Assembly: GCF_021474405.1 (NCBI RefSeq)
Contig: NZ_JAKEIO010000015.1
Coordinates: forward strand, 20,489 to 84,488
Reading direction: 5' to 3'
Length of the DNA stretch: 64,000 bases
Source: [Streptosporangium] indianense
GTDB lineage: Bacteria > Actinomycetota > Actinomycetes > Streptomycetales > Streptomycetaceae
Shown here: one piece after another, positions 17,511 through 26,154 of the stretch
Position numbering within the stretch: the first letter of the stretch is position 1
How the letters are laid out: each line of letters begins with the position of its first letter
The notes under the pieces: generated by a model
What the model was told of the DNA's origin: nothing
Seen by the model: the letters and a program-made list of their open reading frames with translations, nothing else
Database searches by the model: none
Position numbers and translations under genes: made by a program

Positions 17511-19859
17511 GTGACCAGTAGAACCTGGACGTTCAGAGCGGCCGCCATAAGCGTGGCGCTCACGGCGGCCACTGCCACCGCCTCCACCTACGCGGTGGCC
17601 GACGACGCCTCGGCCCCCCGGTCCACCACCGTGGACCGGCACGACCCGGCGGATCGTCACCACGACGAGCACGACCTCGAAGGCCCGCTGAGCAAGACGC
17701 AGGACGCTCAGCGCCAGGAGGCCCTGAAGCAGGTCATATCGGGCAAGAGCAAGGTCAAGAACCGCGAGGGCTCGAAGGTCGTCCAGCTCAAGGGCAAGAA
17801 GGGCGACGACAAGTACGTCGAACTCGGCCGCGAGAAGACCGACAAGATCTTCACGATCCTGGTCGAGTTCGGGGACAAGGTCGACAGCCGCTTCGGCGGC
17901 ACCGCGGGTCCGCTGCACAACGCGATCCCCAAGCCCGACCGCAAGAAGGACAACTCCACGGCGTGGAGGGCCGACTACGACCAGGAGTACTTCCAGGACC
18001 TGTACTTCGGTCACGGCAAGGGCGTCGACTCGGTCAAGACCTACTACGAGAAGCAGTCCTCGGGCCGCTACTCCGTCGACGGCGAGGTCTCCGACTGGGT
18101 CAAGGTCCCCTACAACGAGGCCCGTTACGGCAACAATGCCTGCGGTGACACCAACTGCCCGAGCGTGTGGAACGTCGTCAGCGACGGTCTGAACGCCTGG
18201 GTCGCGCAGCAGAAGGCCGCGGGCCGCACCGACGCCCAGATCAAGGCGGACGTCGCCCGGTTCGACGAGTGGGACCGTTACGACTTCGACGGCGACGGCG
18301 ACTTCAACGAGCCCGACGGCTACATCGACCACTTCCAGATCGTGCACGCGGGCGAGGACGAGTCCGCGGGCGGCGGTGCCCAGGGCACCGACGCGATCTG
18401 GGCCCACCGCTGGTACGCCTTCGGCACCGACGCCGGCGCCACCGGCCCCGAGAACAACAAGCTCGGCGGCGCGAAGATCGGCGACACCGGCATCTGGGTC
18501 GGCGACTACACCGTCCAGCCGGAGAACGGCGGACTCGGCGTCTACGCCCACGAGTACGGCCACGACCTCGGTCTGCCGGACCACTACGACACCTCGGGTG
18601 GCGAGAACTCCACCGGCTTCTGGACGCTGATGTCGTCCGGTTCCTGGCTCGGCACCGGCAAGAACGAGATCGGCGACCTGCCCGGCGACATGACCGCCTG
18701 GGACAAGCTGCAGCTCGGCTGGCTGAACTACGACAAGGCCAAGGCCGGCGTCAACTCCTGGCACAAGCTGGGCGTGGCCGAGTACAACACCAAGCACAAG
18801 CAGGCCCTGGTCGTCGACCTGCCCAAGAAGGCGGTCACCACCGAGATCGTCGCCCCCGCCGAGGGCAAGACCCAGTGGTGGAGCGGCAGCGGTGACAACC
18901 TCAAGAACACGCTGACGCGTTCGGTCGACCTCACCGGCAAGTCGAAGGCGCAGCTGACCCTCGACGGCTGGTACGACATCGAGGCCAACTACGACTACCT
19001 CTACACCGAGGTCTCGACCGACGGCGGCGCCAACTGGACCGCTCTCGACGGCACGGTGGACGGCCAGCCGATCCCGCGCGACGGCAGCGACAAGCCGGTC
19101 CTGACCGGCACGGTCGACGGCTACAAGAAGCTCGCCTTCCCGCTCGACGCCTACGCCGGCAAGAAGATCGACCTGCGCTTCCGCTACCAGACCGACGGCG
19201 GCGTGGCCCAGAAGGGCTTCGCGGCCGACTCGATCACGGTGACCGCCGACGGCACGCCGGTCTTCTCCGACAACGCCGAGAGCGCGGACGCCGCGTGGAA
19301 GGCCAACGGCTTCTCCCGCATCGGCGCGTCCTTCACCAAGGACTACGCGCAGTACTACATCGCCGAGAACCGTCAGTACGTGTCGTACGACAAGACGCTG
19401 AAGGTCGGCCCGTACAACTTCGGCTTCACGGCGCGCCCGGACTGGGTGGAGCACTACGCGTACCAGAACGGCCTGCTGATCTGGAAGTGGGACACCTCCC
19501 AGGCGGACAACAACACCAGCCAGCACAAGGGCACCGGTCTGGTCCTGCCGATCGACTCGCACCCGGACCAGCTGAAGTGGGCCGACGGCACGCTGATGCG
19601 CAACCGCATCCAGGCCTACGACTCGCCGTTCAGCCTCTACCGCACCGACGGCATGACGCTGCACAAGGCGGACGTGGCGAAGTACATCCCGGGCTCGAAG
19701 GGCGTCTCGGTCTTCAACGACCGGAAGAACGACTACTACGACGAGTCGAACCCGACCGCGGGCGTCAAGATCACTGACACCAACACGAAGATCAAGATCC
19801 TCAAGGAGGCCAAGGACGGCTCGACGATCGAGCTGGAGGTCGGCGCCGCGGGTAGGTAA
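17511..19859 (+). CDS. Secreted M6-family metalloprotease (immune inhibitor A-like)
   Basis: A 782-residue secreted protease. The first 31 residues are a signal peptide (basic start, then AAAISVALTAATATASTYA). A propeptide-like charged segment follows, then the M6 catalytic domain with the zinc motif HEYGHDLGLPDHY at about residues 347-359 (His347, Glu348, His351). The C-terminal 350 residues are beta-rich (GWYDIEANYDYLYTEVS...), comparable to the immune inhibitor A C-terminal module. GTG at 17511 is favoured by GGGGGAGGA at 17496-17504; the longer upstream reading frame lacks a site. A perfect 15-bp terminator follows. Confidence 0.92.
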   Translation: MTSRTWTFRAAAISVALTAATATASTYAVADDASAPRSTTVDRHDPADRHHDEHDLEGPLSKTQDAQRQEALKQVISGKSKVKNREGSKVVQLKGKKGDDKYVELGREKTDKIFTILVEFGDKVDSRFGGTAGPLHNAIPKPDRKKDNSTAWRADYDQEYFQDLYFGHGKGVDSVKTYYEKQSSGRYSVDGEVSDWVKVPYNEARYGNNACGDTNCPSVWNVVSDGLNAWVAQQKAAGRTDAQIKADVARFDEWDRYDFDGDGDFNEPDGYIDHFQIVHAGEDESAGGGAQGTDAIWAHRWYAFGTDAGATGPENNKLGGAKIGDTGIWVGDYTVQPENGGLGVYAHEYGHDLGLPDHYDTSGGENSTGFWTLMSSGSWLGTGKNEIGDLPGDMTAWDKLQLGWLNYDKAKAGVNSWHKLGVAEYNTKHKQALVVDLPKKAVTTEIVAPAEGKTQWWSGSGDNLKNTLTRSVDLTGKSKAQLTLDGWYDIEANYDYLYTEVSTDGGANWTALDGTVDGQPIPRDGSDKPVLTGTVDGYKKLAFPLDAYAGKKIDLRFRYQTDGGVAQKGFAADSITVTADGTPVFSDNAESADAAWKANGFSRIGASFTKDYAQYYIAENRQYVSYDKTLKVGPYNFGFTARPDWVEHYAYQNGLLIWKWDTSQADNNTSQHKGTGLVLPIDSHPDQLKWADGTLMRNRIQAYDSPFSLYRTDGMTLHKADVAKYIPGSKGVSVFNDRKNDYYDESNPTAGVKITDTNTKIKILKEAKDGSTIELEVGAAGR

Positions 19860-19884
19860 TCCGCGTCCTTGCAGGTCAGAACAT

Positions 19885-19920
19885 GATCGGCGGTGACCCA
19901 CTGGCGGGTCACCGCCGATC
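19885..19920 (+). terminator. Strong hairpin terminator after M6 protease
   Basis: Perfect 15-bp stem, 19885-19899 with 19906-19920, loop ACTGGC, 25 bases after the protease stop. It isolates the protease gene from the next frame. Confidence 0.85.
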
Positions 19921-19981
19921 CGTGTTTAGGTGCGTCCTGTGGCTCTCTTATTGACACCGACCGACACGGGGGGATGAGCGC

Positions 19982-20326
19982 ATGGCCGCAGGAGGCTTCT
20001 GCAAACTGCCGAACGGCACGGTGGTGGTGGCACTGAACCTGCCCAGCCCCGCCGCCGACGGCCCCGGCTCCGTCCGGGTCCTCGTCCACTCCGTGAACCG
20101 CGCCCGGGCCCTGACCAGGCTCCGCAACCTCGGTCTGCGGTCGGTCTACCTGCGCGGCAACGCCGCCCCGCCGACCCCCGACGAGATCACCGCGGTCCTG
20201 CACCACCCCGACGGCCTCATATGGCGCACGGCCCCCGACAACGGTGTCGCGTCGAGCCCGGACCTGGTCCAGGAGCTGTGGCGCCCGATCAGGGCCCTGC
20301 TGCGGCGCCCGACGGCCCACACCTGA
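19982..20326 (+). CDS. Hypothetical protein (114 aa)
   Basis: A 114-residue cytosolic protein of unknown function, beginning MAAGGFCKLPNGTVVV. It has a mixed alpha/beta pattern with a Pro-rich loop (NAAPPTPDEITAVL), followed by a helical tail. GGGGGG about eight bases before the ATG supports the start. A TTGACA at 19951-19956 resembles a -35 box but no clear -10 follows at normal spacing. It is convergent with pncA. Coding bias supports a real gene. Confidence 0.65.
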   Translation: MAAGGFCKLPNGTVVVALNLPSPAADGPGSVRVLVHSVNRARALTRLRNLGLRSVYLRGNAAPPTPDEITAVLHHPDGLIWRTAPDNGVASSPDLVQELWRPIRALLRRPTAHT

Positions 20327-20352
20327 GCGACCCGGGCCGGGTCGGTCGCGGG

Positions 20353-20943
20353 CTACTGCACGATCGGCTTGCCCGACAGCTCCACACCCGCCCCGCGCAG
20401 CTCCTCCAGGGCCCGCTCGGTGCTCTCCTGGGCGACTCCGGCCGTCAGGTCCAGCAGGACGTGCGTACGGAAGCCCTCGCGGGCGGCGTCCAGGGCCGTG
20501 GCCCGCACGCAGTGGTCCGTGGCGATGCCGACCACGTCGACCTCGGTGACGTCGCGGGAGCGCAGCCACTCGGCCAGGGGCGTGCCGTTCTCGTCGGTGC
20601 CCTCGAAGCCGCTGTACGCCGCCGAGTACGCCCCCTTGTCGAAGACCGCGTCGATCGAGCCGGAGGCGACCGCGGGGGCGAAATTGGGGTGGAAGCCGAC
20701 GCCCTCCGTGCCGGCGACGCAGTGCGCGGGCCAGGAGCGGGCGTAGTCCGGGTTGGTGGAGAAGTGCCCGCCGGGGGCGATGTGGTGGTCGCGGGTGGCC
20801 ACGACGTGCTGGTACCCGGACCCGGCGGCCTGACCGATCAGTTCCGTGACGGCGGCGGCCACGTCGGCACCGCCGGACACCGCGAGGCTGCCCCCCTCAC
20901 AGAAGTCGTTCTGCACATCGACGACGATCAAGGCGCGGCGCAT
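20353..20943 (-). CDS. pncA: Nicotinamidase
   Basis: A 196-residue cysteine hydrolase converting nicotinamide to nicotinate and ammonia in NAD salvage. The catalytic triad is visible: Asp9 (VDVQNDF), Lys103 (FDKGAYSA) and Cys145 (ATDHCVRA). Metal ligands Asp52, His54 and His60 lie in TRDHHIAPGGH. Length is normal. The gene is directly downstream of pncB on the same strand (124 bp gap), so the two salvage steps are adjacent: PncA makes nicotinate and PncB uses it. Confidence 0.94.
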   Translation of the reverse strand: MRRALIVVDVQNDFCEGGSLAVSGGADVAAAVTELIGQAAGSGYQHVVATRDHHIAPGGHFSTNPDYARSWPAHCVAGTEGVGFHPNFAPAVASGSIDAVFDKGAYSAAYSGFEGTDENGTPLAEWLRSRDVTEVDVVGIATDHCVRATALDAAREGFRTHVLLDLTAGVAQESTERALEELRGAGVELSGKPIVQ

Positions 20944-21067
20944 GGTCGGTGTCCTTCGGCTATGAGGTCTATGAGGTCGGCAAGCCCGGCCGGTGAACCA
21001 CCGAGCCTAGGGACAAGGGGGAGCGGGCGGGAGGGGTCGCGACTCGGCGCATCACGGCACACCGCAA

Positions 21068-22414
21068 TTAGCTACCCGAGCTGTCGTGCAGGTACTCCGT
21101 GGGCAGGACGGGCTCCCCGCGCGAGAGCTGCGTGGCCGACATCGGCAGACCCGCGCGCGCCCTCGTGTGCCGCTCGCGCGCCGCGTCCAGGGGCTCACGC
21201 GCCACCACCTCGCCCCCCTTGACCAGCTCGACCAGGAGCTGCCGGTCCGCGAGCTCGCCCGGCACCGGCCCGGTGCCGATCACCTCGGCCTCGGCGACCC
21301 CGTAGGAGTCCAGCCGCCGTGCGGCCCACTTGCGCCCGCCGACGGAGGTCTTGCCGCCGGTGGACTTCTTCGCCACCGGCACCAGCGGTGCCTGCGGGTC
21401 GGTCGACTCTGCCCGCGCGACCAGCTTGTAGACCATCGAGGACGTGGGGTGGCCGGAGCCGGTCACCAGCTGCGTCCCGACGCCGTACGCGTCCACCGGC
21501 GCCGCCGCCAGCGAGGCGATCGCGTACTCGTCCAGGTCCGAGGTCACGACGATCTTCGTCTCGGTGGCGCCCAGCTCGTCGAGCTGCTGGCGTACCCGGT
21601 GCGCCACCAGCAGCAGGTCGCCGGAGTCGATCCGCACCGCGCCCAGCTCGGTCCCGGCGACCTCCACGGCCGTGCGGACCGCCTCGGCGACGTCGTAGGT
21701 GTCCACCAGCAGCGTGGTGCCGCGGCCCAGCGTGCGCACCTGGGCCTGGAAGGCGTCCCGCTCGCTGTCGTGCAGCAGGGTGAAGGCGTGCGCGGAGGTG
21801 CCCACGGTGGGGATGCCGTAGCGGAAGCCGGCCGCGAGGTCGGAGGTGGTCGCGAAGCCGCCGACGTAGGCGGCCCGGGAGGCCGCCACCGCCGCCAGCT
21901 CGTGGGTGCGCCGGGCGCCCATCTCGATCAGCGGCCGGTCACCGGCGGCCGCCGACATGCGCGAGGCGGCCGCGGCGATCGCCGAGTCGTGGTTGAGGAT
22001 CGACAGGATCACGGTCTCCAGCAGGACGCACTCGGCGAAGGTGCCCTCGACCCGCATGATCGGCGAGCCCGGGAAGTACACCTCGCCCTCGGGGTAGCCC
22101 CAGATGTCGCCGCGGAACCGGTAGCCGGCCAGCCACTCCAGGGTCGCCTCGTCGACGATCCCCCGCTCGCGCAGGAAGGCCAGCACGGGCGGGTCGAAGC
22201 GGAAGTTCTCCACAGCGTCCAGCACCCGGCCGGTGCCGCCGACGACGCCGTAGCGGCGCCCGTTCGGCAGCCGCCGGGTGAAGACCTCGAACACGCTCCG
22301 CCGCTCGGCCGTGCCCGCCTCCAGGGCGGCCCGCAGCATCGTCAGCTCGTACTGGTCCGTGAAGAGCGCCGTCGAGGGAACCTCCACCGGCAGCCCAAGG
22401 TCCGCTGTGTTCAT
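21068..22414 (-). CDS. pncB: Nicotinate phosphoribosyltransferase
   Basis: A 448-residue enzyme joining nicotinate and PRPP to nicotinate mononucleotide. The N-terminus has the family motif TDQYELTMLRAAL, and the active-site histidine is in GTSAHAFTLL. The C-terminal region includes KKSTGGKTSVGGRKWAARR typical of actinobacterial enzymes. It precedes pncA on the same strand and is divergent from clpS, 107 bp away. The length and unbroken motifs indicate a functional gene. Confidence 0.94.
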   Translation of the reverse strand: MNTADLGLPVEVPSTALFTDQYELTMLRAALEAGTAERRSVFEVFTRRLPNGRRYGVVGGTGRVLDAVENFRFDPPVLAFLRERGIVDEATLEWLAGYRFRGDIWGYPEGEVYFPGSPIMRVEGTFAECVLLETVILSILNHDSAIAAAASRMSAAAGDRPLIEMGARRTHELAAVAASRAAYVGGFATTSDLAAGFRYGIPTVGTSAHAFTLLHDSERDAFQAQVRTLGRGTTLLVDTYDVAEAVRTAVEVAGTELGAVRIDSGDLLLVAHRVRQQLDELGATETKIVVTSDLDEYAIASLAAAPVDAYGVGTQLVTGSGHPTSSMVYKLVARAESTDPQAPLVPVAKKSTGGKTSVGGRKWAARRLDSYGVAEAEVIGTGPVPGELADRQLLVELVKGGEVVAREPLDAARERHTRARAGLPMSATQLSRGEPVLPTEYLHDSSGS

Positions 22415-22521
22415 GATGATGAGCGTACCCCCATTTCGTCAATCTGACGATTGCGGTCCGCGGACCCGCGATCGCCTTACGGCCAGGCCCGTTTGTGCGA
22501 CTACCCCCCTCGGGTGGCAGC

Positions 22522-22839
22522 ATGGGCAGTGTGACGTCACCCGCGCCCCTGGAGATCGAACGCACCGAGTCGGCGGAGGAGGTCTTCGCCGTACCCGAGC
22601 CGGACGTCCCGTGGGTCACCATCGTCCACAACGACCCGGTCAACCTCATGAGCTATGTGACGTACGTCTTCCAGACGTACTTCGGCTACTCCAAGGACAA
22701 GGCCACCAAGCTCATGCTCGACGTCCACCACAAGGGCCGGGCGGTCGTCTCCAGCGGCAGCCGCGAGGAGATGGAGCGCGACGTGCAGGCCATGCACGGC
22801 TACGGCCTGTGGGCCACCCTCCAGCAGGACCGCAAGTAG
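22522..22839 (+). CDS. clpS: ATP-dependent Clp protease adaptor ClpS
   Basis: A 105-residue adaptor that delivers N-degron substrates to the ClpAP/ClpCP protease. The core has the signature [19 protein letters not shown], where Asn and Asp contact the N-terminal residue, and the helix [15 protein letters not shown]. The first 28 residues are a flexible acidic tail. ATG at 22522 is assumed; GTG at 22531 is an alternative. The DUF2017 gene follows after 32 bp, a pairing constant in actinobacteria. Confidence 0.94.
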   Translation: MGSVTSPAPLEIERTESAEEVFAVPEPDVPWVTIVHNDPVNLMSYVTYVFQTYFGYSKDKATKLMLDVHHKGRAVVSSGSREEMERDVQAMHGYGLWATLQQDRK

Positions 22840-22871
22840 CCAGCATCCCGCCCAGCAGCGAAAAGGCGTTC

Positions 22872-23480
22872 ATGCCCGGAACCTTCGAACCGCTCCCCGG
22901 CGGCGGCGCGGCCGTCGCCCTCGACGACGTCGAGATCTCCATCATCCGGTCGCTGGCCGTCCAGCTCCTGGAGCTCATCGGCCCCGGCCCCGCCGAGGGC
23001 GCCCCCGACGACCCGCTCGCCGAGCTGTTCGCCGAGGGCCCGAGCGAGCCGCCCAGCGACCCGGTGCTGCGGCGGCTCTTCCCGGACGCCTACAGCGACC
23101 CCGAGCAGCCCGCCTCGCCGCGGGACGCCGAGGAGCAGCGAGCGCTCTCCGCGGAATTCCGCCGCTACACCGAGAACGACCTGCGGGCCGGCAAGCGCGA
23201 CAGCGCCCTCGCCGTGATCCGCTCCCTCGACGCGCTCTCCTCGGCCTCGGCCGGTGAGGGCGGCGCGGTGCTGAAGCTGTCACCGGCGGAGTCCCAGCAG
23301 TGGCTCGCAGCCCTGAACGACCTGCGGCTCGCGATCGGCTCCCGGCTGGAGATCACCGACGACGAGGACACCGACCTCCTCTACCGCCTTCCGGACGACG
23401 ACCCGCGCAAGCCGATGGTGATGGCCTACCTGTGGCTGGGTGGACTCCAGGAAACGCTGGTCGGCACCCTTATGCCCTGA
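22872..23480 (+). CDS. DUF2017 family protein
   Basis: A 202-residue protein always found beside clpS in actinobacteria. It is helical, with a conserved start (FEPLPGGGAAVALDDVEISIIRSL) and C-terminal MAYLWLGGLQETLVGTL. No catalytic motif is visible. AAAAGG lies 5 bp before the ATG at 22872. The operon position suggests a role linked to ClpS-dependent proteolysis, but this is inference from context. Confidence 0.88.
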   Translation: MPGTFEPLPGGGAAVALDDVEISIIRSLAVQLLELIGPGPAEGAPDDPLAELFAEGPSEPPSDPVLRRLFPDAYSDPEQPASPRDAEEQRALSAEFRRYTENDLRAGKRDSALAVIRSLDALSSASAGEGGAVLKLSPAESQQWLAALNDLRLAIGSRLEITDDEDTDLLYRLPDDDPRKPMVMAYLWLGGLQETLVGTLMP

Positions 23481-23846
23481 TCGGTGCAGGTTCTGTGACC
23501 GGCGGGTGACCGGATGGTGTTCGCTCAGAGGACACTCAAATCCGGATAACGATCGCATCACCGCACGCGCCTTCTATGGCCACTTCGAGTGCGTTTTGTC
23601 TGCTTTTACCTATGTCGTGCGCCACATCGCGCTCTCGTGATCAGTGTTGCGGGCGTGATAAATCTTCACGACCGCCCGGCAGAACACCACCCGAATGTTC
23701 GGCCGGGTGCGCCACCGAGCCGGCAACCGCCGGCCAGGCACGAGCGGGCTCGCGGGCCCGCTCAGCTCCATTCATTCCGGGGGGATCGAAACCCGATCCG
23801 AGGCCGACGAGAGGCCCGGGTCGGCATGGAGAAAGGCGCACCACAC
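23481..23846. other. 366-bp promoter region of amino acid permease
   Basis: No gene is seen. The first 160 bp are relatively AT-rich and probably contain the promoter. An interrupted inverted repeat at 23675-23707 pairs CCCGGC with GCCGGG and GAACA with TGTTC around a 9-base loop; it could be an operator or a leader hairpin. The long leader before the start codon leaves room for regulation. Confidence 0.4.
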
Positions 23847-25271
23847 ATGACCTCTGCGCAGGTCGACACGGAGAAAGCACCTGAAGAGGGCTACGAGCGC
23901 GGACTCGGCAGCCGTCAGGTCCAGATGATCGCGATCGGCGGCGCCATCGGCGTCGGCCTCTTCATGGGAGCCGGGGCGAACATCGCCAAGGCCGGGCCCA
24001 GCATCATCCTCATGTACGCCCTCGCGGGCGTGATCATCTTCTTCATCATGCGAGCCCTGGGCGAGCTGCTGCTCTACCGTCCGGTCTCCGGCTCCTTCGC
24101 CGAGTACGCCCGCGAGTTCCTCGGCCCGTTCTTCGGGTTCGTCACGGGCTGGACGTACTGGCTCATGTGGGTGGTCACCGGCATGGCCGAGCTCACGGCC
24201 GCCGCGATCTACATCAACTTCTGGTTCCCCGAGATCCCGCAATGGGTCAGCGCCCTGGTGTTCCTGGTGGTGCTCTTCGGCGTCAACCTGATCTCCGTCA
24301 AGATCTTCGGCGAGGTCGAGTTCTGGTTCTCGATGATCAAGGTCACGGCCATCATCGGCATGATCGTCATCGGCCTCGGCGTGCTCACCCTCGGCTTCTC
24401 CGACGCCGGTGACACCGCCACCGTCTCCAACCTCTGGGCGCACGACGGCTTCTTCCCGAACGGCATCGGCTCCAGCATGATGACGCTCCAGGGCGTCATG
24501 TTCGCCTACCTCGCCGTCGAGCTCGTCGGCGTCACCGCGGGCGAGTCCGAGAACCCCGAGAAGACCCTGCCCAAGGCCATCAACACCCTGCCCTGGCGCA
24601 TCATCGTCTTCTACGTCGGCGCCCTGCTGGTGATCCTGTCCGTCGTCAAGTGGACCGAGTTCTCCGCCGGCGAGAGCCCCTTCGTGCACGCCTTCGGCAA
24701 GATCGGCATCCCGCTCGCCGCGGGCATCGTCAACTTCGTCGTGCTCACCGCGGCCCTGTCGTCCTGCAACTCGGGCATGTACTCCACCGGCCGCATGCTG
24801 CGCGACCTGGCCGCCAACAGCGAGGCCCCGCAGGCGTTCGGCAAGCTCAACGCCCGCAAGACGCCCGCCGTCGGCATCACCGTCTCCGTGGCGCTCATGG
24901 GCATCGGCGTCGTCCTGAACTACGTCGTCCCGGAGAAGGCGTTCCTCTACGTCACCTCCGTCGCCACCGCGGCCGGCATCTGGACCTGGATGATGATCCT
25001 CGTCAGCCACATCCGCTACCGCGCCGCGGTCGACGCGGGCCGGCTGCGCGCCTCGGCCTTCCCGGCCCCCGGCGGAGCCCTGTTCAGCTGGGTCGCGCTC
25101 CTCTTCCTCATCGGCGTGACCTTCATGATCGCCTACGACAAGGACGCCCGGGTCTGCCTGTACGTCGCCGCCGGCTGGGCCGTCGCTCTCGGCATCGGCT
25201 GGGCGCTCCTCAAGCGCCGCAACCCGCAGCTCACCGAGCGCCGCGACCCGGAGCTCGAGCAGGTCGGCTGA
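23847..25271 (+). CDS. Amino acid permease (APC superfamily)
   Basis: A 474-residue transporter with 12 hydrophobic segments. The N-terminal signature LGSRQVQMIAIGGAIGVGLFMGAG is typical of the AAT/CycA-GabP branch of proton-coupled amino acid importers. Sequence alone does not separate alanine/serine/glycine from GABA or other substrates. ATG at 23847 (MTSAQVDTEK) has GAAAGG ten bases upstream; an ATG at 23826 is the alternative. The gene stands alone and is closed by two hairpins. Confidence 0.88.
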   Translation: MTSAQVDTEKAPEEGYERGLGSRQVQMIAIGGAIGVGLFMGAGANIAKAGPSIILMYALAGVIIFFIMRALGELLLYRPVSGSFAEYAREFLGPFFGFVTGWTYWLMWVVTGMAELTAAAIYINFWFPEIPQWVSALVFLVVLFGVNLISVKIFGEVEFWFSMIKVTAIIGMIVIGLGVLTLGFSDAGDTATVSNLWAHDGFFPNGIGSSMMTLQGVMFAYLAVELVGVTAGESENPEKTLPKAINTLPWRIIVFYVGALLVILSVVKWTEFSAGESPFVHAFGKIGIPLAAGIVNFVVLTAALSSCNSGMYSTGRMLRDLAANSEAPQAFGKLNARKTPAVGITVSVALMGIGVVLNYVVPEKAFLYVTSVATAAGIWTWMMILVSHIRYRAAVDAGRLRASAFPAPGGALFSWVALLFLIGVTFMIAYDKDARVCLYVAAGWAVALGIGWALLKRRNPQLTERRDPELEQVG

Positions 25272-25289
25272 CCAACCCGCGGGACGCCC

Positions 25290-25322
25290 GCCGCAGGGAG
25301 TACTCGTGGCACTCCCTGCGGC
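25290..25322 (+). terminator. Terminator after amino acid permease
   Basis: Perfect 12-bp stem, 25290-25301 with 25311-25322, loop of nine bases, beginning 18 bases after the permease stop. Confidence 0.75.
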
Positions 25323-25346
25323 CGCCGCTCAGGGCGTCCGGCATAT

Positions 25347-25383
25347 GGGCCGTTCCGTACCAACCCTCGGTACGGAACGGCCC
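25347..25383 (+). terminator. Second hairpin between permease and mec
   Basis: Perfect 15-bp stem, 25347-25361 with 25369-25383, loop AACCCTC, followed by TTCTGCTTATCC. It lies only 20 bases before the mec start codon, so it is either a back-up terminator or a leader hairpin of mec. Confidence 0.65.
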
Positions 25384-25403
25384 TTCTGCTTATCCTGGCG
25401 AGC

Positions 25404-25826
25404 ATGCTGACCATCACCCAGGCCCTCGTCGACCAGATCGTCGCCCACGCGCGCAAGGACCACCCCGACGAGGCGTGCGGCGTCGTCGCCGGACCGGCCG
25501 GCTCGGACCGCCCCGAGCGCTTCATCCCCATGCTGAACGCGGCCATGTCGCCCACGTTCTACGAGTTCGACTCCGGCGACCTGCTCAAGCTCTACCGCGA
25601 GATGGACGACCGCGACGAGGAGCCGGTGGTCATCTACCACTCCCACACCGCCACCGAGGCCTACCCCTCGCGCACCGACATCTCCTACGCCAACGAGCCC
25701 GGCGCCCACTACGTCCTGGTCTCCACCGCCGACACCGACGGGGCCGGCGCGTTCCAGTTCCGTTCCTTCCGGATCGTCGAGGGCCAGGTCACCGAGGAGG
25801 ACGTCGAGATCGTCCAGGCGTACTGA
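25404..25826 (+). CDS. mec: Mec-like JAMM metalloprotease (M67 family)
   Basis: A 140-residue JAMM/MPN+ zinc protease. Glu23 (DEACGVV) and the motif HSHTATEAYPSRTD (His79, His81, Ser89, Asp92) make the full catalytic set H-x-H-x7-S-x2-D. In Mycobacterium tuberculosis the homologue Mec cleaves cysteine from the CysO-cysteine adduct. Here it precedes a cysteine leader peptide, cysO and cysM in the same direction, so the same role is likely. It may in addition have to trim the CysO C-terminus, which carries two extra residues after Gly-Gly. Confidence 0.92.
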   Translation: MLTITQALVDQIVAHARKDHPDEACGVVAGPAGSDRPERFIPMLNAAMSPTFYEFDSGDLLKLYREMDDRDEEPVVIYHSHTATEAYPSRTDISYANEPGAHYVLVSTADTDGAGAFQFRSFRIVEGQVTEEDVEIVQAY

Positions 25827-25885
25827 TCCCGCCTGAGCCCGCCCTGAACTCCACGATCTCGACATGCGGATGAATTCCGTCCGAA

Positions 25886-25899
25886 GTGTGGGATCACAC
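25886..25899. promoter_or_regulatory. Inverted repeat upstream of cysteine leader
   Basis: GTGTG-GGAT-CACAC is a perfect 5-bp inverted repeat centred about 43 bp before the leader ATG, close to where a -35 element would lie. It may be a regulator site for the cysO-cysM unit. No consensus is recognised. Confidence 0.4.
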
Positions 25900-25923
25900 T
25901 CCGGGGGCCCGGTCGGGAATCGA

Positions 25924-25929
25924 TACGAT
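25924..25929 (+). promoter_or_regulatory. -10 box of a leaderless transcript for the cysteine leader ORF
   Basis: TACGAT ends six bases before the ATG at 25936, so transcription should begin at or very near the A of the start codon. No ribosome site precedes the ORF. A -35 hexamer is not obvious. This is the layout of leaderless mRNAs, which are common in actinobacteria. Confidence 0.6.
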
Positions 25930-25935
25930 GACCCC

Positions 25936-26031
25936 ATGGTTTTCCACGACGTGAGCGAAAAGACGCCGGGCGATCTGCTCGTGGCGCGGCTGCACGTCGA
26001 CCTGTGCAGGCTCGCCAGCGCCATCTGTTGA
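25936..26031 (+). CDS. Cysteine-rich-end leader peptide (attenuator ORF) of cysO-cysM
   Basis: A 31-residue ORF ending HVDLCRLASAIC then TGA. The two cysteine codons, one of them the last sense codon, make ribosome progress depend on charged tRNA-Cys. Leader peptides with this DLCRxxSAIC ending precede sulfur-assimilation genes in actinobacteria; cysteine-responsive attenuation by leaderless short ORFs has been shown in mycobacteria for related poly-cysteine leaders. Here it sits 110 bp after mec and 123 bp before cysO. The ORF appears leaderless (-10 box at 25924-25929). A hairpin at 26033-26046 begins two bases after the stop. Confidence 0.8.
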   Translation: MVFHDVSEKTPGDLLVARLHVDLCRLASAIC

Positions 26032-26032
26032 C

Positions 26033-26046
26033 GCGGCGCCTGCCGC
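26033..26046 (+). promoter_or_regulatory. Hairpin directly after the cysteine leader stop codon
   Basis: GCGGC and GCCGC pair around GCCT, starting two bases after the leader TGA. A ribosome stalled at the terminal cysteine codon would cover it. No terminator with a T-tract follows before cysO, so control may act through Rho or by masking the cysO ribosome site (CAGGAG about 10 bases before 26155). Confidence 0.4.
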
Positions 26047-26154
26047 CGTACGGCCAGTGAGCCGCGGCGAACCGCTCCGCCTGCGTACGACCACGCACCC
26101 CCGCGCCGCCGCGCGCCACCACCCGACGACACCTTCCGACAGGAGCCCTACGCC

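Noticed and set aside
23481..23846. Open frame starting at 23589 extending the amino acid permease upstream
   Set aside because: The extension is poor in coding bias and the transporter motif begins after MTSAQVDTEK; ATG at 23847 is the sensible start.
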